DNA of 64,000 bases from Acanthosoma haemorrhoidale (GCA_930367205.1 OV884009.1:90665189-90729188); one strand, 5' to 3'; counted from the stretch's first letter, positions 21,446 to 33,109 are shown. The notes: generated by a model from the letters alone, not told the origin. Made by a program: numbers and translations.

Positions 21446-21789
21446 TTTCCGCGTAAAATCCGATTTCGATTCGCCGAACAAGGCACTTACACGGGCCAGA
21501 CTAGACATTCAGTAATGAAAGCCTAAAAGGGACTTTAAGGTATTTTATTTGTGTATAATTTAAAAAATACAATCTACCTTGAAATTGATGTAACGAAACA
21601 TTAGTCGTTAAAAACAATCAAAATGTTATTATTCTCTTGAATTGAAAAGAAAAAAGGCAAGACAACTGATCCTTGGTTCAACTGGATACAGTTGTGTCTT
21701 CTTTCCAGTTGAAAATAAAAGAAACACGAGCTAACAGTCGACTTCGAAGGACGATCCGTGAATCGTTAATCGCATCAATATTCCCATAG

Positions 21790-22135
21790 AACTCTTAGAT
21801 TAATAGATTGGAACAAGTTGCGGAAGCGCGTTGAGGAAGCGGAAGGAAGGATAGTCCGTGCTCATTATCAAGGAAGGAAAAACCTTGCACAAGGAAGGAG
21901 CGATTATTGTGGCTGTGAACAGGACAGTGGGAGGTGGGAGGTGCTAAGGTTGTCCTGTACCCCACATGGCGCTCAAGTCCTCTTTCGTCTATGGAAATTA
22001 CAGGCTTTCTGTCCCAAGATCGGAGACAACTCTTTACAAACAGATCCTAGATTTGTTTTGTTATAATTGTGTCCAGGATTATAATGTATCAGTTTTGAAC
22101 TAAATTGTTATACTTTTTTGGGATATAAATAAACA
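21790..22135 (+). other. GC-richer segment with an 82-codon frame and poly(A)-like signal
   Basis: The frame at 21,818-22,066 reads MRKRVEEAEGRIVRAHY... and has charged, coding-like composition at the start. It is followed by AATAAA at about 22,127-22,133. It could be a terminal exon or a transposon fragment. I do not recognise it. Confidence 0.25.
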
Positions 22136-22149
22136 GGTAAATATTAAGA

Positions 22150-23225
22150 AGCACAAAGGACATAAAAAATATCTAGGAATGGCCTCTATCCAAGTTAACG
22201 CCAGTTCGCGTAATTTTGTAAAGTCATTAATTATTGCGAAAATGCCGTTGACTAGCAGACTCTTATTGCCGTATTCATTTGTAATTTATTAGAATACTCT
22301 TTATTTTATCGACATCATAAAAAAACAGTTCTTGACTCCAAAATTGAAGATGTTAAAGGGGGCACAAAAGTTGACTGTTCATCATTCAGATTTTCCGATT
22401 TCAACATTTAATTTACGATGGAAGGCGTAAAACAAACTTTTGTGTCCACTATAAAATTTTCAATTTTGGAATATTTTTGCCCTCCGTTTTGACCAAAATG
22501 TATAAAGCACATTCTAAAATGACTGCCTGTTATACCTCTAAAATTTGGGGTTGATTAGATCATTTTTACCACCACTGATCCAATACTCCAAATATCGGTG
22601 AGTGTAGTGGGTAATAATATTTATGAACTACTAAAAAAAATTTGATTTTTATATTTACGGGACTCCACCCATGTTTTTCTCAGATACTTATATAAATGCG
22701 CTAATAACTTGTGAAAAAAATCATTGATTATTTTGGGCTTACTAGTCATTTAATATATTTTATAGCCAAATTTGATTTTTTATATCATATAGGTCATTGG
22801 AAATTATCTATTAACAATAACTAAAATATAGATATATATAAATCGACCTGAATGGCCCTAAATGCGTGGTTTCTACTTTTCATTCCCCAAACTGTATTTT
22901 TCGCATTCTTTGTATCCGAACAAGACGAGTGATTATGCCTTAAAAATTTATGTCGATTTCATTCGTATAGCCACGTAGAAAAACTTACAGACGGACAAAA
23001 TGACATAATCTTGAACCAATTTTCTAGTCCATTTTTTAAAGATAATTTGTCGGTGATCGAACACGATATTGTTTACAAAAAAAAGGGGTGTAGGGATAGT
23101 ACTGTGTGCTGAAGACTAAGGACATATATCTCCTATATGTAGAGGAAGGACATGCTACTCACTTTTTTTAATTTATTTTTTAGTGTTGATAACACATGTG
23201 TCATTCTTTGGAAAAATTAAAGAAA
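22150..23225. other. AT-rich DNA, no gene seen
   Basis: No supported feature. Confidence 0.5.
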
Positions 23226-23229
23226 GTTG

Positions 23230-23560
23230 GATGCTCGATTGGCCGAGCAAGATGGAATGCTTCGATTTTCTATGTGGGAGTTGAAACTATAAAAGGATTC
23301 ACATTTACACCAGAAAAAGTTCAAGGATGGTAACAAACGAACACCTCACTAACGGTCTGCCCCTGTCTTCGGAACCTCTCAGACCAAGGCCTCAAAATAT
23401 TTCTCAAAAGGTCCACTGTATGAATTTTTCCATGGCTGAACCCGAAAGGAGAGGTTATACTTTCCATTAAGGTGACAGGATGATTGTCCGTCTGCATGTA
23501 CCTAATGTTCGTCTTAGGTGTTCGCAAAAATGGTTTGATGGGCCTGAAACTGTATTGGTA
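23230..23560. other. GC-richer unrecognised segment
   Basis: On the minus strand a 68-codon frame (23,321-23,527) is open. On the + strand the phrase TTCCATGGCTGAACCCGAAAG then GAGAGGTTATAC resembles 42,774-42,805 (TTCCATGGCCAAAGGGAGAG), so a shared repeat is likely. No protein family is recognised. Confidence 0.3.
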
Positions 23561-23569
23561 TGTTCCGCA

Positions 23570-24680
23570 ACACCTCGAAATATGCTGATTTGTTAAAAAA
23601 AAAAAAAAAATAAACGTGAAAAAAGTCAGGAGGCACGTTTCACTAACTTTTACGATTTTTCAAGTCCCAGCTCAGAAACTACTTTTTAAACTATAAGCTA
23701 AACTAAATAAACTTTTAACTATAAGTTAAAATAAACTAAATGTTTAAATTTCTGATATTTTTCCTCGTGGTCACGGGCACATTAAAGACCATAACGCAAA
23801 GATATTACCAAAAAATATTGTTTTATTGAGTATTAAGTATATATTTCAAACAGGTTTTAACATTAAATTAATTAATTTTTTTTAATTGCGTTAATTTTTT
23901 TTTTTTTTATAAAAAAGGCGATATTTAGTTACCAAGGTGGTTTAACAAAAAAAATAAGTATTTTAAATCAAAATCATAGAGTAGGTTTTTTCAAAATTCA
24001 ATATCAAGCAACTCTCGATATTGGTTATAAATGTCTACGCCTTTTATTCGTTTTTGTTTGTTTGTTTTGTGCCATGCCAACCACAAGGGTCACTAATGCC
24101 CGTATATATACGATAATTCTCTTGTTTTTGTTTTTGTAACAGCGATTTTAAAATTATTTTAACTTTTATTATTATTTTAAAGTGTTTGGGAGAGAGATTC
24201 GTTAACATTTTTCGGGATTTTATAATACTATACCCGGTTACTATATATCTTATGGATCCGATTATGAGGTGAGACGCAGGCGGCACCCCAGCCCCACCTG
24301 TCCGCTAGGCAGGACATGCATCCTCATTTTCAGGACACTAGGTATAATCAGAGGTTTTTTTTTTTATCTTATAATATTTAAAAAATATAGTTTAACTCTT
24401 AATCAAGGTAAATTAAAAAAAAAAAAGTGAGGCAAGATGTATAAAAAAAGATCGAATATTTTTTAGCTTATTAATAATTAACTACAAAGTTCCATTACAT
24501 AAACCCAATGGATTTCATCCTTCAAACCTTTCATCTCTAGATATATGGATTTCGACCTGCCCAATTATCAAATGTGACCACTGCGCCGCACAAGTGAAGC
24601 AACGCACTGCCCGCAATACGCTAAGGATTTCTTTTTCCATACCGGTAGTTGGTCCTATTTTTTGGCATAACTACGTTTAA
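23570..24680. other. AT-rich DNA with A- and T-runs
   Basis: Only homopolymer-rich sequence plus a short GC-rich patch at 24,270-24,320. No gene supported. Confidence 0.45.
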
Positions 24681-24689
24681 TAATGCATT

Positions 24690-25090
24690 CACCCACTCAT
24701 TCATACATTATTTACAATATAGACATATTTAAACTGCCAAGAGATATCTCTCCAATACATCTGCCGAATAGCCACATTCCAGTGAAGAAGGAGGCACGGA
24801 TCGGGGAGACCTCAGGCTATTCCTGTAGCAGGACAACTGCTACTTAGGGACAGTGGAGACCGAAGGCAAGCACGAGAGCCGCAGACGCTCAAGAATGAGA
24901 AGGACAAACTTGCAGTCAGAACACCCATTGAATATTTAACAACGATCACTGGGCCACTTCCGCTTCAATCCGAGGAGGATCGTAGGGGTGAGTGATGCTT
25001 GAAAATAATAGGAGGCTATAGGATTTGGCTGGTCGTATAATTTCGTATGGCAGTTTGAGAAAATGTGATCTTGGTTAGTGGGAATTCGAA
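24690..25090 (-). repeat. Jockey-type LINE 3' UTR, subfamily 2
   Basis: GGGCCACTTCCGCTTCAATC at about 24,951-24,970 and the next 130 bases are shared with 63,092-63,230, where the same 3' UTR leads into a LINE RT C-terminus on the minus strand. This copy keeps only the UTR. The flank up to 25,820 shows nothing else. Confidence 0.6.
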
Positions 25091-25099
25091 GGTCATATG

Positions 25100-25825
25100 A
25101 GAATAAATTAATTAAAAAAAACTACTTGGTAATGTTGATCGAAAACCATCACCATTGCTTAGAAAGTAATACAATACAATAGGCTATCACAATATTAACA
25201 TCCATCACACTAGGCTTTACTTCAAACAGGTACAATAAAATCCACCTATCATTCTGCGTATTTTATTGTAGCCGTTTTAAAAATGAAATTTTGAAAGTAT
25301 ATTCACCTTCACCCTGGATGACCCTGTCTACGTTTGGTCTAACATGTAATGTACTGGTTCAAACTACGGTTAAGTATTACATCAAGATTTATGAGGTCAA
25401 CAGATGATTATTCCCAGATGTTTTTTTTGACATTACGCCGCAATCTGACCTATATGGTTTAAAATTCTGATTTTTTCCCCAGGCTCATAAAAACGTAACG
25501 GAAAAAAAAAAAATCACAGCTGTTTAAAGAATACAGTTTTTAATGTAGCCAATATAAATCGCTTTATCATACGAAATATAAATCATTTTAGTCGATTTAC
25601 ATTTCACGATTTTGTGTATTTGTTACAATTTAAATTTTTTAAGGTATATTTTAGAGACCAATGCGGTTAGATTAATATAAACCAATTGTTTTAGTTATAA
25701 TGCCGATTATCAATTAAAAGTATTTCTTCACGTTGCCTTTTTTTTGTTATGTTTATGTATGTCTCAAAATTAACGTTTCATTCGTAATTAATGTATCATC
25801 ATTTTAGATTGTAAAAAAAACAAAA
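25100..25825. other. AT-rich DNA, no gene seen
   Basis: No supported feature. Confidence 0.5.
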
Positions 25826-25829
25826 CCTT

Positions 25830-26165
25830 TTATGTAATCAAAAAACATTCGGGCATTCCACGGACACAAAACGCGTAAATACATTCTAATTTTGCATCTA
25901 TGCAATTTGTAAGTGTAAAGTTAAAGTAAGTGTCGGGTTTGATGTCGAATATTCCCAAAGTGGGGAGAGGACGCCCGCCGCGGGCTAGGGTCACTACAAC
26001 CTCTAGCCGTCGTCCGGCGAGTGCCAAGAAAGAGATAAGACGGGACCTGTGGTCTTTCACCCTGGCTGGCGGCCTAGTTGGCGGGCAACTTAATTCGTTT
26101 TGATTTGACTCCATAAGATCTTAGAAGGTGTGCCCCGACAGTGCACTATGTTCAGGAGAAGAGGA
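25830..26165 (-). repeat. GC-rich dispersed repeat, copy 2, with a 94-codon frame
   Basis: Homologous to 1,077-1,275 between about 25,960 and 26,165. The minus frame starts at a real ATG (26,112-26,114) directly after the conserved leader and reads MESNQNELSCPPTRPPARVK and onward for 94 codons. The first half is in the conserved repeat; the second half (from about 25,950) is AT-rich and probably not original. Between copies, differences often fall at third codon positions in the SCPPTRPP-VKDHR part, which suggests past coding selection. Product unknown. Confidence 0.55.
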
Positions 26166-26690
26166 ACAGGTAGGTTTTAAGGTAGTTTATGTGGTCTTGG
26201 AATGACCACGAATTCACACTCGGTATCTAAGGGTAGGCGAAAACCGCACGGACCACAAAGGCGAGTGCGAACCGGAGAGAAGCAGACTGGATTGCCGTGG
26301 AAGACGATAAAAGGTAAAGTTTGTAGGGCTACGGCAACCGTCGTCCGCGAGGGAGAGGTCTCTCTCAAGGAGGAGCTAGTTTTAGCGAGACGAAGGCAGA
26401 GATTCCCAATAGGAAGGTGTGGGGTCTGACAACGCCGGACTAAAACATAGCGAGGCTAGGAGAGAGAGAGAGATGCAGAAGAAGATGAATGAGATGGCCA
26501 TGGTTTGAGTAGAGCAGCAAGCGCCAGTGCAGAGAGAGCGATGTTCCAAGTCCCGGTCCTGTTCGTTCTGCCGTCTGCCCTAAGGCCGCCGGGTTATATA
26601 GAAAGGCCAGCCGTGGTGGGGATGGTTCCCCCCACCTGTGGCTGTTTCCCTCCACTAAGCTTATCCCCTCTCTCTGTCTGTCGTCATAAG
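26166..26690 (-). promoter_or_regulatory. GC-rich LTR- or promoter-like block upstream of the repeat frame
   Basis: Upstream of the minus-strand frame lies a long GC-rich stretch with a TATA-like TTTCTATATAACCCGG at about 26,588-26,604 (minus), followed by pyrimidine-rich sequence. Together with the leader and ATG this has the shape of an LTR or promoter plus 5' leader of a retroelement. No second LTR or terminal duplication was found. Beyond it, to 27,090, the sequence is AT-rich and empty. Confidence 0.35.
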
Positions 26691-27089
26691 CATTATTATA
26701 AAAATATGGAAACATAGATAGATATTTTTTGAGCCGAGAAGAGGATAACTTCTAATTATTCGTAATTAAGAGGTGGCCACAACAGTAAGGAAAATAGATT
26801 TTTTATATGAATGTAAGACAATACGTTAGATCCTTAATAATAACAAAATTTTATACACACAGACTTACCAAATGTATGTTTAGTAATCACATCTATCGAT
26901 TCTCCGACCGCTTTTCTTTTACAAACATTCTGATCACATGACAAGACTGTTGATTTTTCTAATTATACACCATAGGTTAATATTTTGCATTAGTAATTAT
27001 TTAATCAGAGTATTTATGTTTAATGAGTAAATCTAGTTATGTGTGTATTTACATATTTATATGCGTGAATACCAAACTGTGAATTGGTG

Positions 27090-27320
27090 TGTGTGTGTGC
27101 TTGTATTTGTGTTTTATTTATCTACCAAGTTCTTGATTTATTTTATTCAAATTGCTTTGGTTTACATTTATGCCATTTTAATTTGTAATTCCTGATAAAA
27201 ATATGAGTCTTTTGCGTGCATATTTTATATGTACATTGTAAATTTTAGGTGGGACTGGTACTGTCTAAGAACACACTGTATGTTAAATAAACGTTTGTTC
27301 TTAAGGGGCAATGTCCCAGG
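27090..27320 (-). repeat. Dispersed repeat family A, copy 1
   Basis: On the minus strand: TTATCCTGGGACATTGCCCC, TTAAGAACAAACGT, then AAAATTTACAAT, ATGTAAACCAAAGCAAT and AAATCAAGAACTTG. The same order is found at 35,455-35,745 and 37,335-37,530 (+), and the last part at 60,815-60,900 (+). No coding capacity; probably a small non-autonomous transposon. Confidence 0.65.
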
Positions 27321-27329
27321 ATAATAAAG

Positions 27330-27545
27330 TTATCACTATCGTTATTGTTGTATGAAGTAATCTCAGTAGTATAATTAAATAGTTGCTGTTTTTTAATTGA
27401 GCTATAAACTCCTTGAGCTCATCGCAGCCGACTTTAATAGCGGGAATAGGAAGTGAAATAGTAATGTGCTGGTTCAAGGATCGCACTTATCTCCATTGAG
27501 AAATCGGCAGTGTTATCGACCGCTCTACCGTCGAGGGCAACACAA
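27330..27545 (-). repeat. Possible tRNA-derived SINE head
   Basis: On the minus strand GACGGTAGAGCGGTCGATAA (27,509-27,528) resembles a pol III A box as found in tRNA-derived SINEs, and about 50 bases on, GCGATCCTTGAACC weakly resembles a B box. No clean tRNA fold. Next to repeat family A. Confidence 0.3.
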
Positions 27546-27816
27546 CAAGTTAGTCACTTTCCTTTTATAGAGGTTTTCCAGCGGTGGAAATTGTTGTCGA
27601 AACACAAATCTGTAAGAACTGCCAATAAGTGTAAGTCAGTGGTAAGAACTTTTTAATACGGCTATTTTAAAGGTCAAATGGCTGCTACAATTGAGGGTTT
27701 TACTAAAAAAAAAAAATTATTATTATCCTTCAGTAGTGCTCAAACAAAAAACATGTATATTGTTAATTACATAATTTTAGGGAAAAAAAAGCTTGGAGTC
27801 TCACCAAGTACACATC

Positions 27817-27875
27817 TTTTTATTGATATAACATCATCAGTCGACGTTTCGCCTATTCTTGCATCAGCAGGCTAC
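27817..27875 (-). repeat. CGAAACGTCGACTGATGATG terminal-motif repeat, copy 2
   Basis: On the minus strand GATGCAAGAATAGG, then CGAAACGTCGACTGATGATG, then TTATATCAATAAAAA. It is the 3' end signature shared with 39,150 and 43,851. Confidence 0.65.
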
Positions 27876-27959
27876 AATAAGGAACAAGATATAATACAAT
27901 ACGAATTTTATATCTTTAAAACTAACATAATAAAAGTAATAGATTTAAAAGTAACTTAA

Positions 27960-28475
27960 TCTAACGAGATTTAATTTACTAAATAAACAGATAAGATATA
28001 CAATAAAAAGTGTATAACAACAAACCTGAGAATGTTATTGGTCTATTTTAAGATATGTTAACATTTTTTCATATGTACCAAATTGATGGCTTTACTGTAA
28101 ATACAAAAATAAGTGATTATGTTTAATTGACGGAATAGAATAGAACATAATTAAAAAAACATTTTATGAATCTGATATACACGAACTTACTTCGACAAAG
28201 AAGAAAGATAATTTGCATGTTTTTTAGTAAACAAACCAATATTGTGTTGGGGGAGGTTATGTAAACCAGGGAAAAATTATTAACCTAACCCATTTCAAAA
28301 TAAACGACTAATGATACTTGTGTTAAAACATCATATCAGAAACGAGAAACATCTATAATTTCATTTAATATTTAATTAATAATAACAAAAAACCATAAAA
28401 AAATTGCCTATTCACTATAATTTCAACTGAAATATTTAAATTGCCTGCATGGTTCTGAATTAATTAAAATTTCAG
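27960..28475. other. AT-rich DNA, no gene seen
   Basis: No supported feature. Confidence 0.5.
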
Positions 28476-28479
28476 CATA

Positions 28480-28990
28480 GTATTCTACATGGAACCCTCG
28501 CACAAGAGTTAAATGGAAAAGCCTTAATCCCTACATCAAAGTACTGTACCATTTACTTGACAGACACTAAAGCTCCCAATAACAGAATTTTTCATTAATT
28601 ATTTTTTAACCGAATATATGAAGAACATAACAGGAGTAGAAAAGAACAAACATAGAAAATTATTGTGAAAATACTAACCGGTATTTCTTAGACCATCTCG
28701 GTCACTTAATGCTTTTTCAACAAATAATCAATATTACACCAAAAACTCTGTTAATAGAAACATTGGTTTTAATTTAAGTTTTACACTTTGGATTGTTAAC
28801 AATTATATTATTTATTACCCTAAGTGATTTGTATGTAATGGTTTTCTATGCATGTTTGTCTGACATGTAGAAAACATTGATGATGTCATAATATTTTGGG
28901 AGAGGCTTGAGGCTTTTTTTGTAAAGCAAATATGGATATTAATCTTTCGGAGAAACGGCCGTTAGATTATTCAGCCATTTCGTCCTTACT
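28480..28990 (+). repeat. Composite repeat, copy 1: LINE RT fragment joined to terminal-motif tail
   Basis: Starts with a short Jockey RT piece (WNPRTRVKWKSLNPY-like frame, about 28,490-28,570), then unrelated AT-rich sequence, and ends at GATGATGTCATAATATTTTG (28,878-28,897), a tail shared with other motif copies. The same composite order recurs at 30,835-31,690, so the junction is older than the duplication. Confidence 0.6.
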
Positions 28991-28999
28991 ACCATATTT

Positions 29000-30030
29000 C
29001 AATTCCATACAGAGTACAAATCGGCGTCACAAACGGATTACTTAAAAGTGAAAAAGCTAATCTTTTTGGAATACTTTTAGGGACAATAAAATGATTAGTT
29101 TGTACACGATATTACAAATGATGTCACCTTCAAATGGAGTAACAAAAAGTAAGGCCCTGGCTGGAGTGGACTGTGGCACCCATTTCGTGTCGAAAGACAC
29201 CGTGTTCCGTGTAGAAAGTAGAATAGAACCTAACCTCTTCCGGCATCTATTGTTCTTTGAACTGGAGGTTGACTTAGCTCACATCTCTAGTTCCTTAGTA
29301 ACAAAAGTTCTCTTATATTTTTGCGTATTTATATGACATTTCAGTCATAGCCCACCCCCTCTCTATTTCATAATTAATATAAAGGATTTCAGTTCGTATA
29401 CTATTTTTGATTGTTTTCAAGTTATTTAGAATATTTAAACTTATATTTTAATGATTGCACCATGTTGCGTTTATCGTTTAATTAGCCGCGTTGGGTTGGT
29501 CATGCTATGTTAATCCTCCCCCAACCTGATTCATTCGCCTGGAGGCTTCGTTGAGTGAAGTACTTGTCGGACCCGACTTGAGTAAACGTGGCATGTATAA
29601 GTCGTATATAAGCCGTCATTGACAAATTCGTTCACACCATCTTATAATCAATACGTTTAGATGATTGATATCATGAACTGCATCTAGGAGAAAAACAATA
29701 CCTGGTTTTTTTTTCTAAAATGTTTAGTAGTCTATTATTAAAACATAGAAAAAATTTATTAAAATAATTATGGAATATATTCATCGGAACAATTTATGTA
29801 TGTTGTAAGTAGAACTGTCTTATTTATTTTCCTCTAGTAAAAAGACGTACCTTATGACAGAAAAAAAAAAAAAATTATAATTTGTAGTTAAAAGTGACCA
29901 AAAATTAGCAATATGATCTTCATTCACAAAACTGTTCATATGAATAATTTACTCCTTTCAGTTTAAAGAGATAGACACATAGAGGAGACTGGTATTATTA
30001 TTTTGTTTACTAAAAGGTTGATAAACTTGC
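29000..30030. other. No gene supported
   Basis: Mixed sequence. An 81-codon frame at 29,091-29,336 starts with ATG, but neither family nor coding bias could be recognised. Confidence 0.35.
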
Positions 30031-30128
30031 CCATGTTTGTTGATTGGATGGATTAATAAATACTACTTTTTTTACAGTGTTATCATTGAAAATATGATCG
30101 TTTGGTGTGAACGAATTTGTGAACTACT

Positions 30129-30496
30129 GTATGTAGGGTATCTCTTCTGGCTTGAAACAGCCTGTATGCAGGGTATCTCTTCTGGCTTGGAACAGCCTGT
30201 ATGTAGGGTATCTCTTCTGGCTTGGAACAGCCTGTATGTAGGGTATCTCTTCTGGCTTGGAACAGCCTGTATGCAGGGTATCTCTTCTGGCTTGGAACAG
30301 CCTGTATGCAGGGTATCTCTTCTGGCTTGGAACAGCCAGTATGTAGGGTATCTCTTCTGGATTAGAACAGCCTGTATGTAGGGTATGTCTTCTGGATTGG
30401 AACAGCCTGTATGCAGGGTATCTCTTCTGGCTTGGAACAGCCTGTATGTAGGGTATCTCTTCAGGCTTGGAACAGCCTGTATGTAGGGTATCTCTT
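30129..30496. repeat. 35-bp tandem repeat, about 10.5 copies
   Basis: Ten full units plus an 18-base partial unit of a 35-bp repeat beginning GTATGTAGGGTATCTCTTCT. Units are contiguous with few substitutions (T/C at position 6 of the unit alternates; two variants carry GGATT for GGCTT). The period is not a multiple of three, so the open frame over part of it is an artefact of repetition. Confidence 0.97.
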
Positions 30497-30733
30497 CTTC
30501 ACCTTAGCTGTTTGTTTCCGTGCACATCACGTATAATTGAGTATTATTTATTTATATTATCTCATGCGCTGTTTGAAACGTCCGGTTTCCTCCTCCGCTT
30601 GGCTCAAATGCGTTTGTATCTCCAACCGTCCTAAAAATACCTTTTTACTTTCTTTGGAACTCACCCTATACCTGCAGCAGCGCATATTTTAAGGTATGTA
30701 CCGTATTTTTATGTTTGAATGATAATTGCCAAT

Positions 30734-30818
30734 ATAACAGCCTCCTGTATATAACAGCCACCGGTATATAACAGCCTTCGGTATATAACAGCCTCCGGTA
30801 TATAACAGCCCCCGGTAT
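30734..30818. repeat. 17-bp tandem repeat, 5 copies
   Basis: Five contiguous units of ATAACAGCCTCCGGTAT with substitutions in the middle. It lies 240 bases from the 35-bp array and shares the core AACAGCC...GTAT with it, perhaps by chance. Confidence 0.92.
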
Positions 30819-30834
30819 CAATCAACTTATGACT

Positions 30835-31690
30835 CAGATGGACGCAATGGAATATCTTGGAGATACACTCGACGATCGACATGGGACCCTCGCACAAGAA
30901 TTAAACGGAAACCCCTTAATCACTACTTCAAACTGCTGTACCATTCACTAGACAGACACTCTATCTACCAATAACAGAACAATTGAAGATGTGGTGCACA
31001 TATACCCATGACATATATGCATGACTGATGATGTCATATCAATAAAAAAGATATTTTGGAAAAGACTACAGGCTTTCTTGAAAAGCGAAGATGAATATTC
31101 ATCTTATATGGACATACATTCATCAAAATGGGGGACGTGTTGTTGAACGCTATATCCGTCCATGGTGATCTGGCAAAACAAACTGAATAAATGACAGCCA
31201 ATTCGACAGATGAAGCTTCAACATTATGACCACTATCAACTGTCGAAGTTCGGAAGTCCCTATTGGAAGACGCTTTACATAATACTACTGAATTGTATTT
31301 CTTTAACAAACATATGAACAACATAACATATGTGGAAAAGATTAATAAAACTAAATAAAAAATGATTTTGAAAAACTAATCGGTATTGTTTTCACTTAAT
31401 TTTATTTCTTAAACCATCTCTGTCACTTAAAACTGCTTTATGGGCAAATGATCAATATTACACCCAAAAATCTGTTAATATAAACATTATTTTTAATTTT
31501 CCATTGTATTATTTATCATCCTAAATTGTTACAAGTCATACTGTAGTCCTAATAAAGTAAGAATAGGCTTAACGTGACTGATGATGTCATATCAATAAAA
31601 ACTATATTTTGGGAAAGACAACAGGTTTTTTTAAAAAGCGAATATGAATATTAACAGTCAGAGAAACGGTCTTTACATTATTCATCCATA
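30835..31690 (+). repeat. Composite repeat, copy 2, with internal insertion
   Basis: Begins with a Jockey RT piece (MEYLG-D-LDDR, then after a shift WDPRTRIKRKPLNHYFKLL) at about 30,846-30,965. It continues through the same AT-rich body as copy 1 and ends GACTGATGATGTCATATCAA at 31,579. An extra segment (about 31,000-31,290) contains a further GACTGATGATGTCATATCAA tail at 31,022, so part of the repeat is duplicated inside it. Confidence 0.6.
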
Positions 31691-31699
31691 ATTCTTCCC

Positions 31700-32480
31700 C
31701 CATACTACCTTTTACTGAATTTGAACCAAAACCTAATCATCATATTCCGAAGTGCTCTAGAACATACATTAGAAATTCCATATGGAATAAATGATTTTTA
31801 CGATCGCTCTTGTGAAACAGACCATGAACCCATTCCTAAATGAAAGTAGAGCCTCTCCCTTTGACATAGATGTAATGGTTGTCGATAATGTTTGTTTTAT
31901 TTGCATACAAAGAATTTTCTTTGCAAAATTATATACAATGGCATTAACAGTTTTACAAAACAAAGGGCACAGTTACAAATAAACTTTATATATTATAAAA
32001 CAAAATTTTGCATTGCTTAGCTTAATAAAATGCTATATGTAATTAGAGAAAATTTACTAAGAAAAAAAAAACTGCTATATCAGATCTATATTAAGTCATA
32101 AATTCTCCCTGAGGAAAATATTGACTTTTTTGTAAAATCTCTTGTGCCAACATAATCGTGTAATGCACTGATATTGGTGTACCGAGGGGAATTATTTACC
32201 AAAAGAATTTATTGAAGTTTTGAATAGTTTGCATGGCAGATTGAACTCAAGGCAGCACTGGAAAATGTAAGAAACGTCCTGTGTTGAGTATGTCAAAGTT
32301 TAAGATATATCACGTTATTATGTGACGGAAAATCACCTTAATTTGAGCTGTTCGTTGAGATATGGCCAAGTTGTTAGTTCTAACGAGATGTCTAGTAGTT
32401 CGTGGTTATGACAGATCAGCTGTGGCTAGTTGTGTCTTTTATTATTGCGCTCTCACGAAATATTATGTTTCATACAATAT
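31700..32480. other. No gene supported
   Basis: AT-rich. The phrase AAAGGGAGAGGCTCTACTTT (minus, about 31,842-31,861) recalls the repeat at 42,783. Confidence 0.4.
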
Positions 32481-32500
32481 TTTATTCCAAAGCACGAACC

Positions 32501-32760
32501 TTTTTTTTTTTTTTTTTTTTTTTTTTTCCCGCCCTACCTGAGGCTGAGCCTCAAACGGGCTTGCCCCACAAGCCCGTGAAGCGGGCTCGTGGGGTTACGT
32601 AGCCTGTGGTGCGCGTATTCCGGTGCAATGGGATTGTTGCACCGGTCAGCGCACCTTTGGTTATTCTGTTTTGTTTCTTTTATTCTATTTATTTATTATT
32701 AACATATTTACAAATCCTAAACTAGCTATATATACATTTTTTTCCCTATAGCTAGTTATC
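32501..32760 (-). mobile_element. Young poly(A) retroposon with 15-bp target duplication
   Basis: A 260-bp insert on the minus strand ends in a pure A27 tail (T27 at 32,501-32,527) and is flanked by the perfect 15-bp repeat TCCAAAGCACGAACC (32,486-32,500 and 32,761-32,775). The GC-rich part beside the tail can fold into three hairpins: GGTGCAA/TTGCACC, CCCACGAGCCCG/CGGGCTTGTGGG and TGAGGCT/AGCCTCA. The distal part is AT-rich. No pol III boxes were seen, so a 5'-truncated LINE 3' UTR is more likely than a tRNA SINE. Exact flanks and pure tail indicate recent insertion. Confidence 0.92.
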
Positions 32761-32856
32761 TCCAAAGCACGAACCAAATCGTGGCATCTTAGATTTTTTT
32801 CAGTTCTTTTTCTAGATCTATAGCCCTCAAAATATTTTTTTGTTTTTTAATTCTTC

Positions 32857-33051
32857 CTACCAGAGGTTGCCAAAACTGGGTCTTTTGAAATTTCCATGAA
32901 TACACAAGTTGTACATGAGGTCTAAGGAAGCTCTCAAGAGTTTGTCTTTCACTGTCCAATTTTTGCTGCGCTCGTCGACTTCCTCTCTATGCAGTGTCTT
33001 ATATTCTTGGACTAAGCCAAGAAATGCCCAGTTATTGTCTTCGTTCTCCAT
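32857..33051 (-). CDS. Small open frame of 64 codons, unrecognised
   Basis: Starts at ATG and reads MENEDNNWAFLGLVQEYKTL and on, with charged, coding-like composition and few low-complexity runs, ending FGNLW-stop. It may be an exon or part of a transposase. No family is recognised and no splice sites were confirmed. Medium-low support. Confidence 0.3.
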   Translation of the reverse strand: MENEDNNWAFLGLVQEYKTLHREEVDERSKNWTVKDKLLRASLDLMYNLCIHGNFKRPSFGNLW

Positions 33052-33109
33052 TAGGCAGGCAGGTCAGATTCCGAAATTCTCCAGACCCCTGTTTTACGCA
33101 TGAGGTTCC

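Noticed and set aside
30037..30381. 114-codon open frame over the 35-bp array
   Set aside because: The period is not a multiple of three and the frame simply reads all three phases of the repeat; no stop occurs in the unit by chance.
30129..30496. CRISPR-like array
   Set aside because: The 35-bp units are directly adjacent with no spacers, in a eukaryotic context without cas genes. It is a minisatellite.
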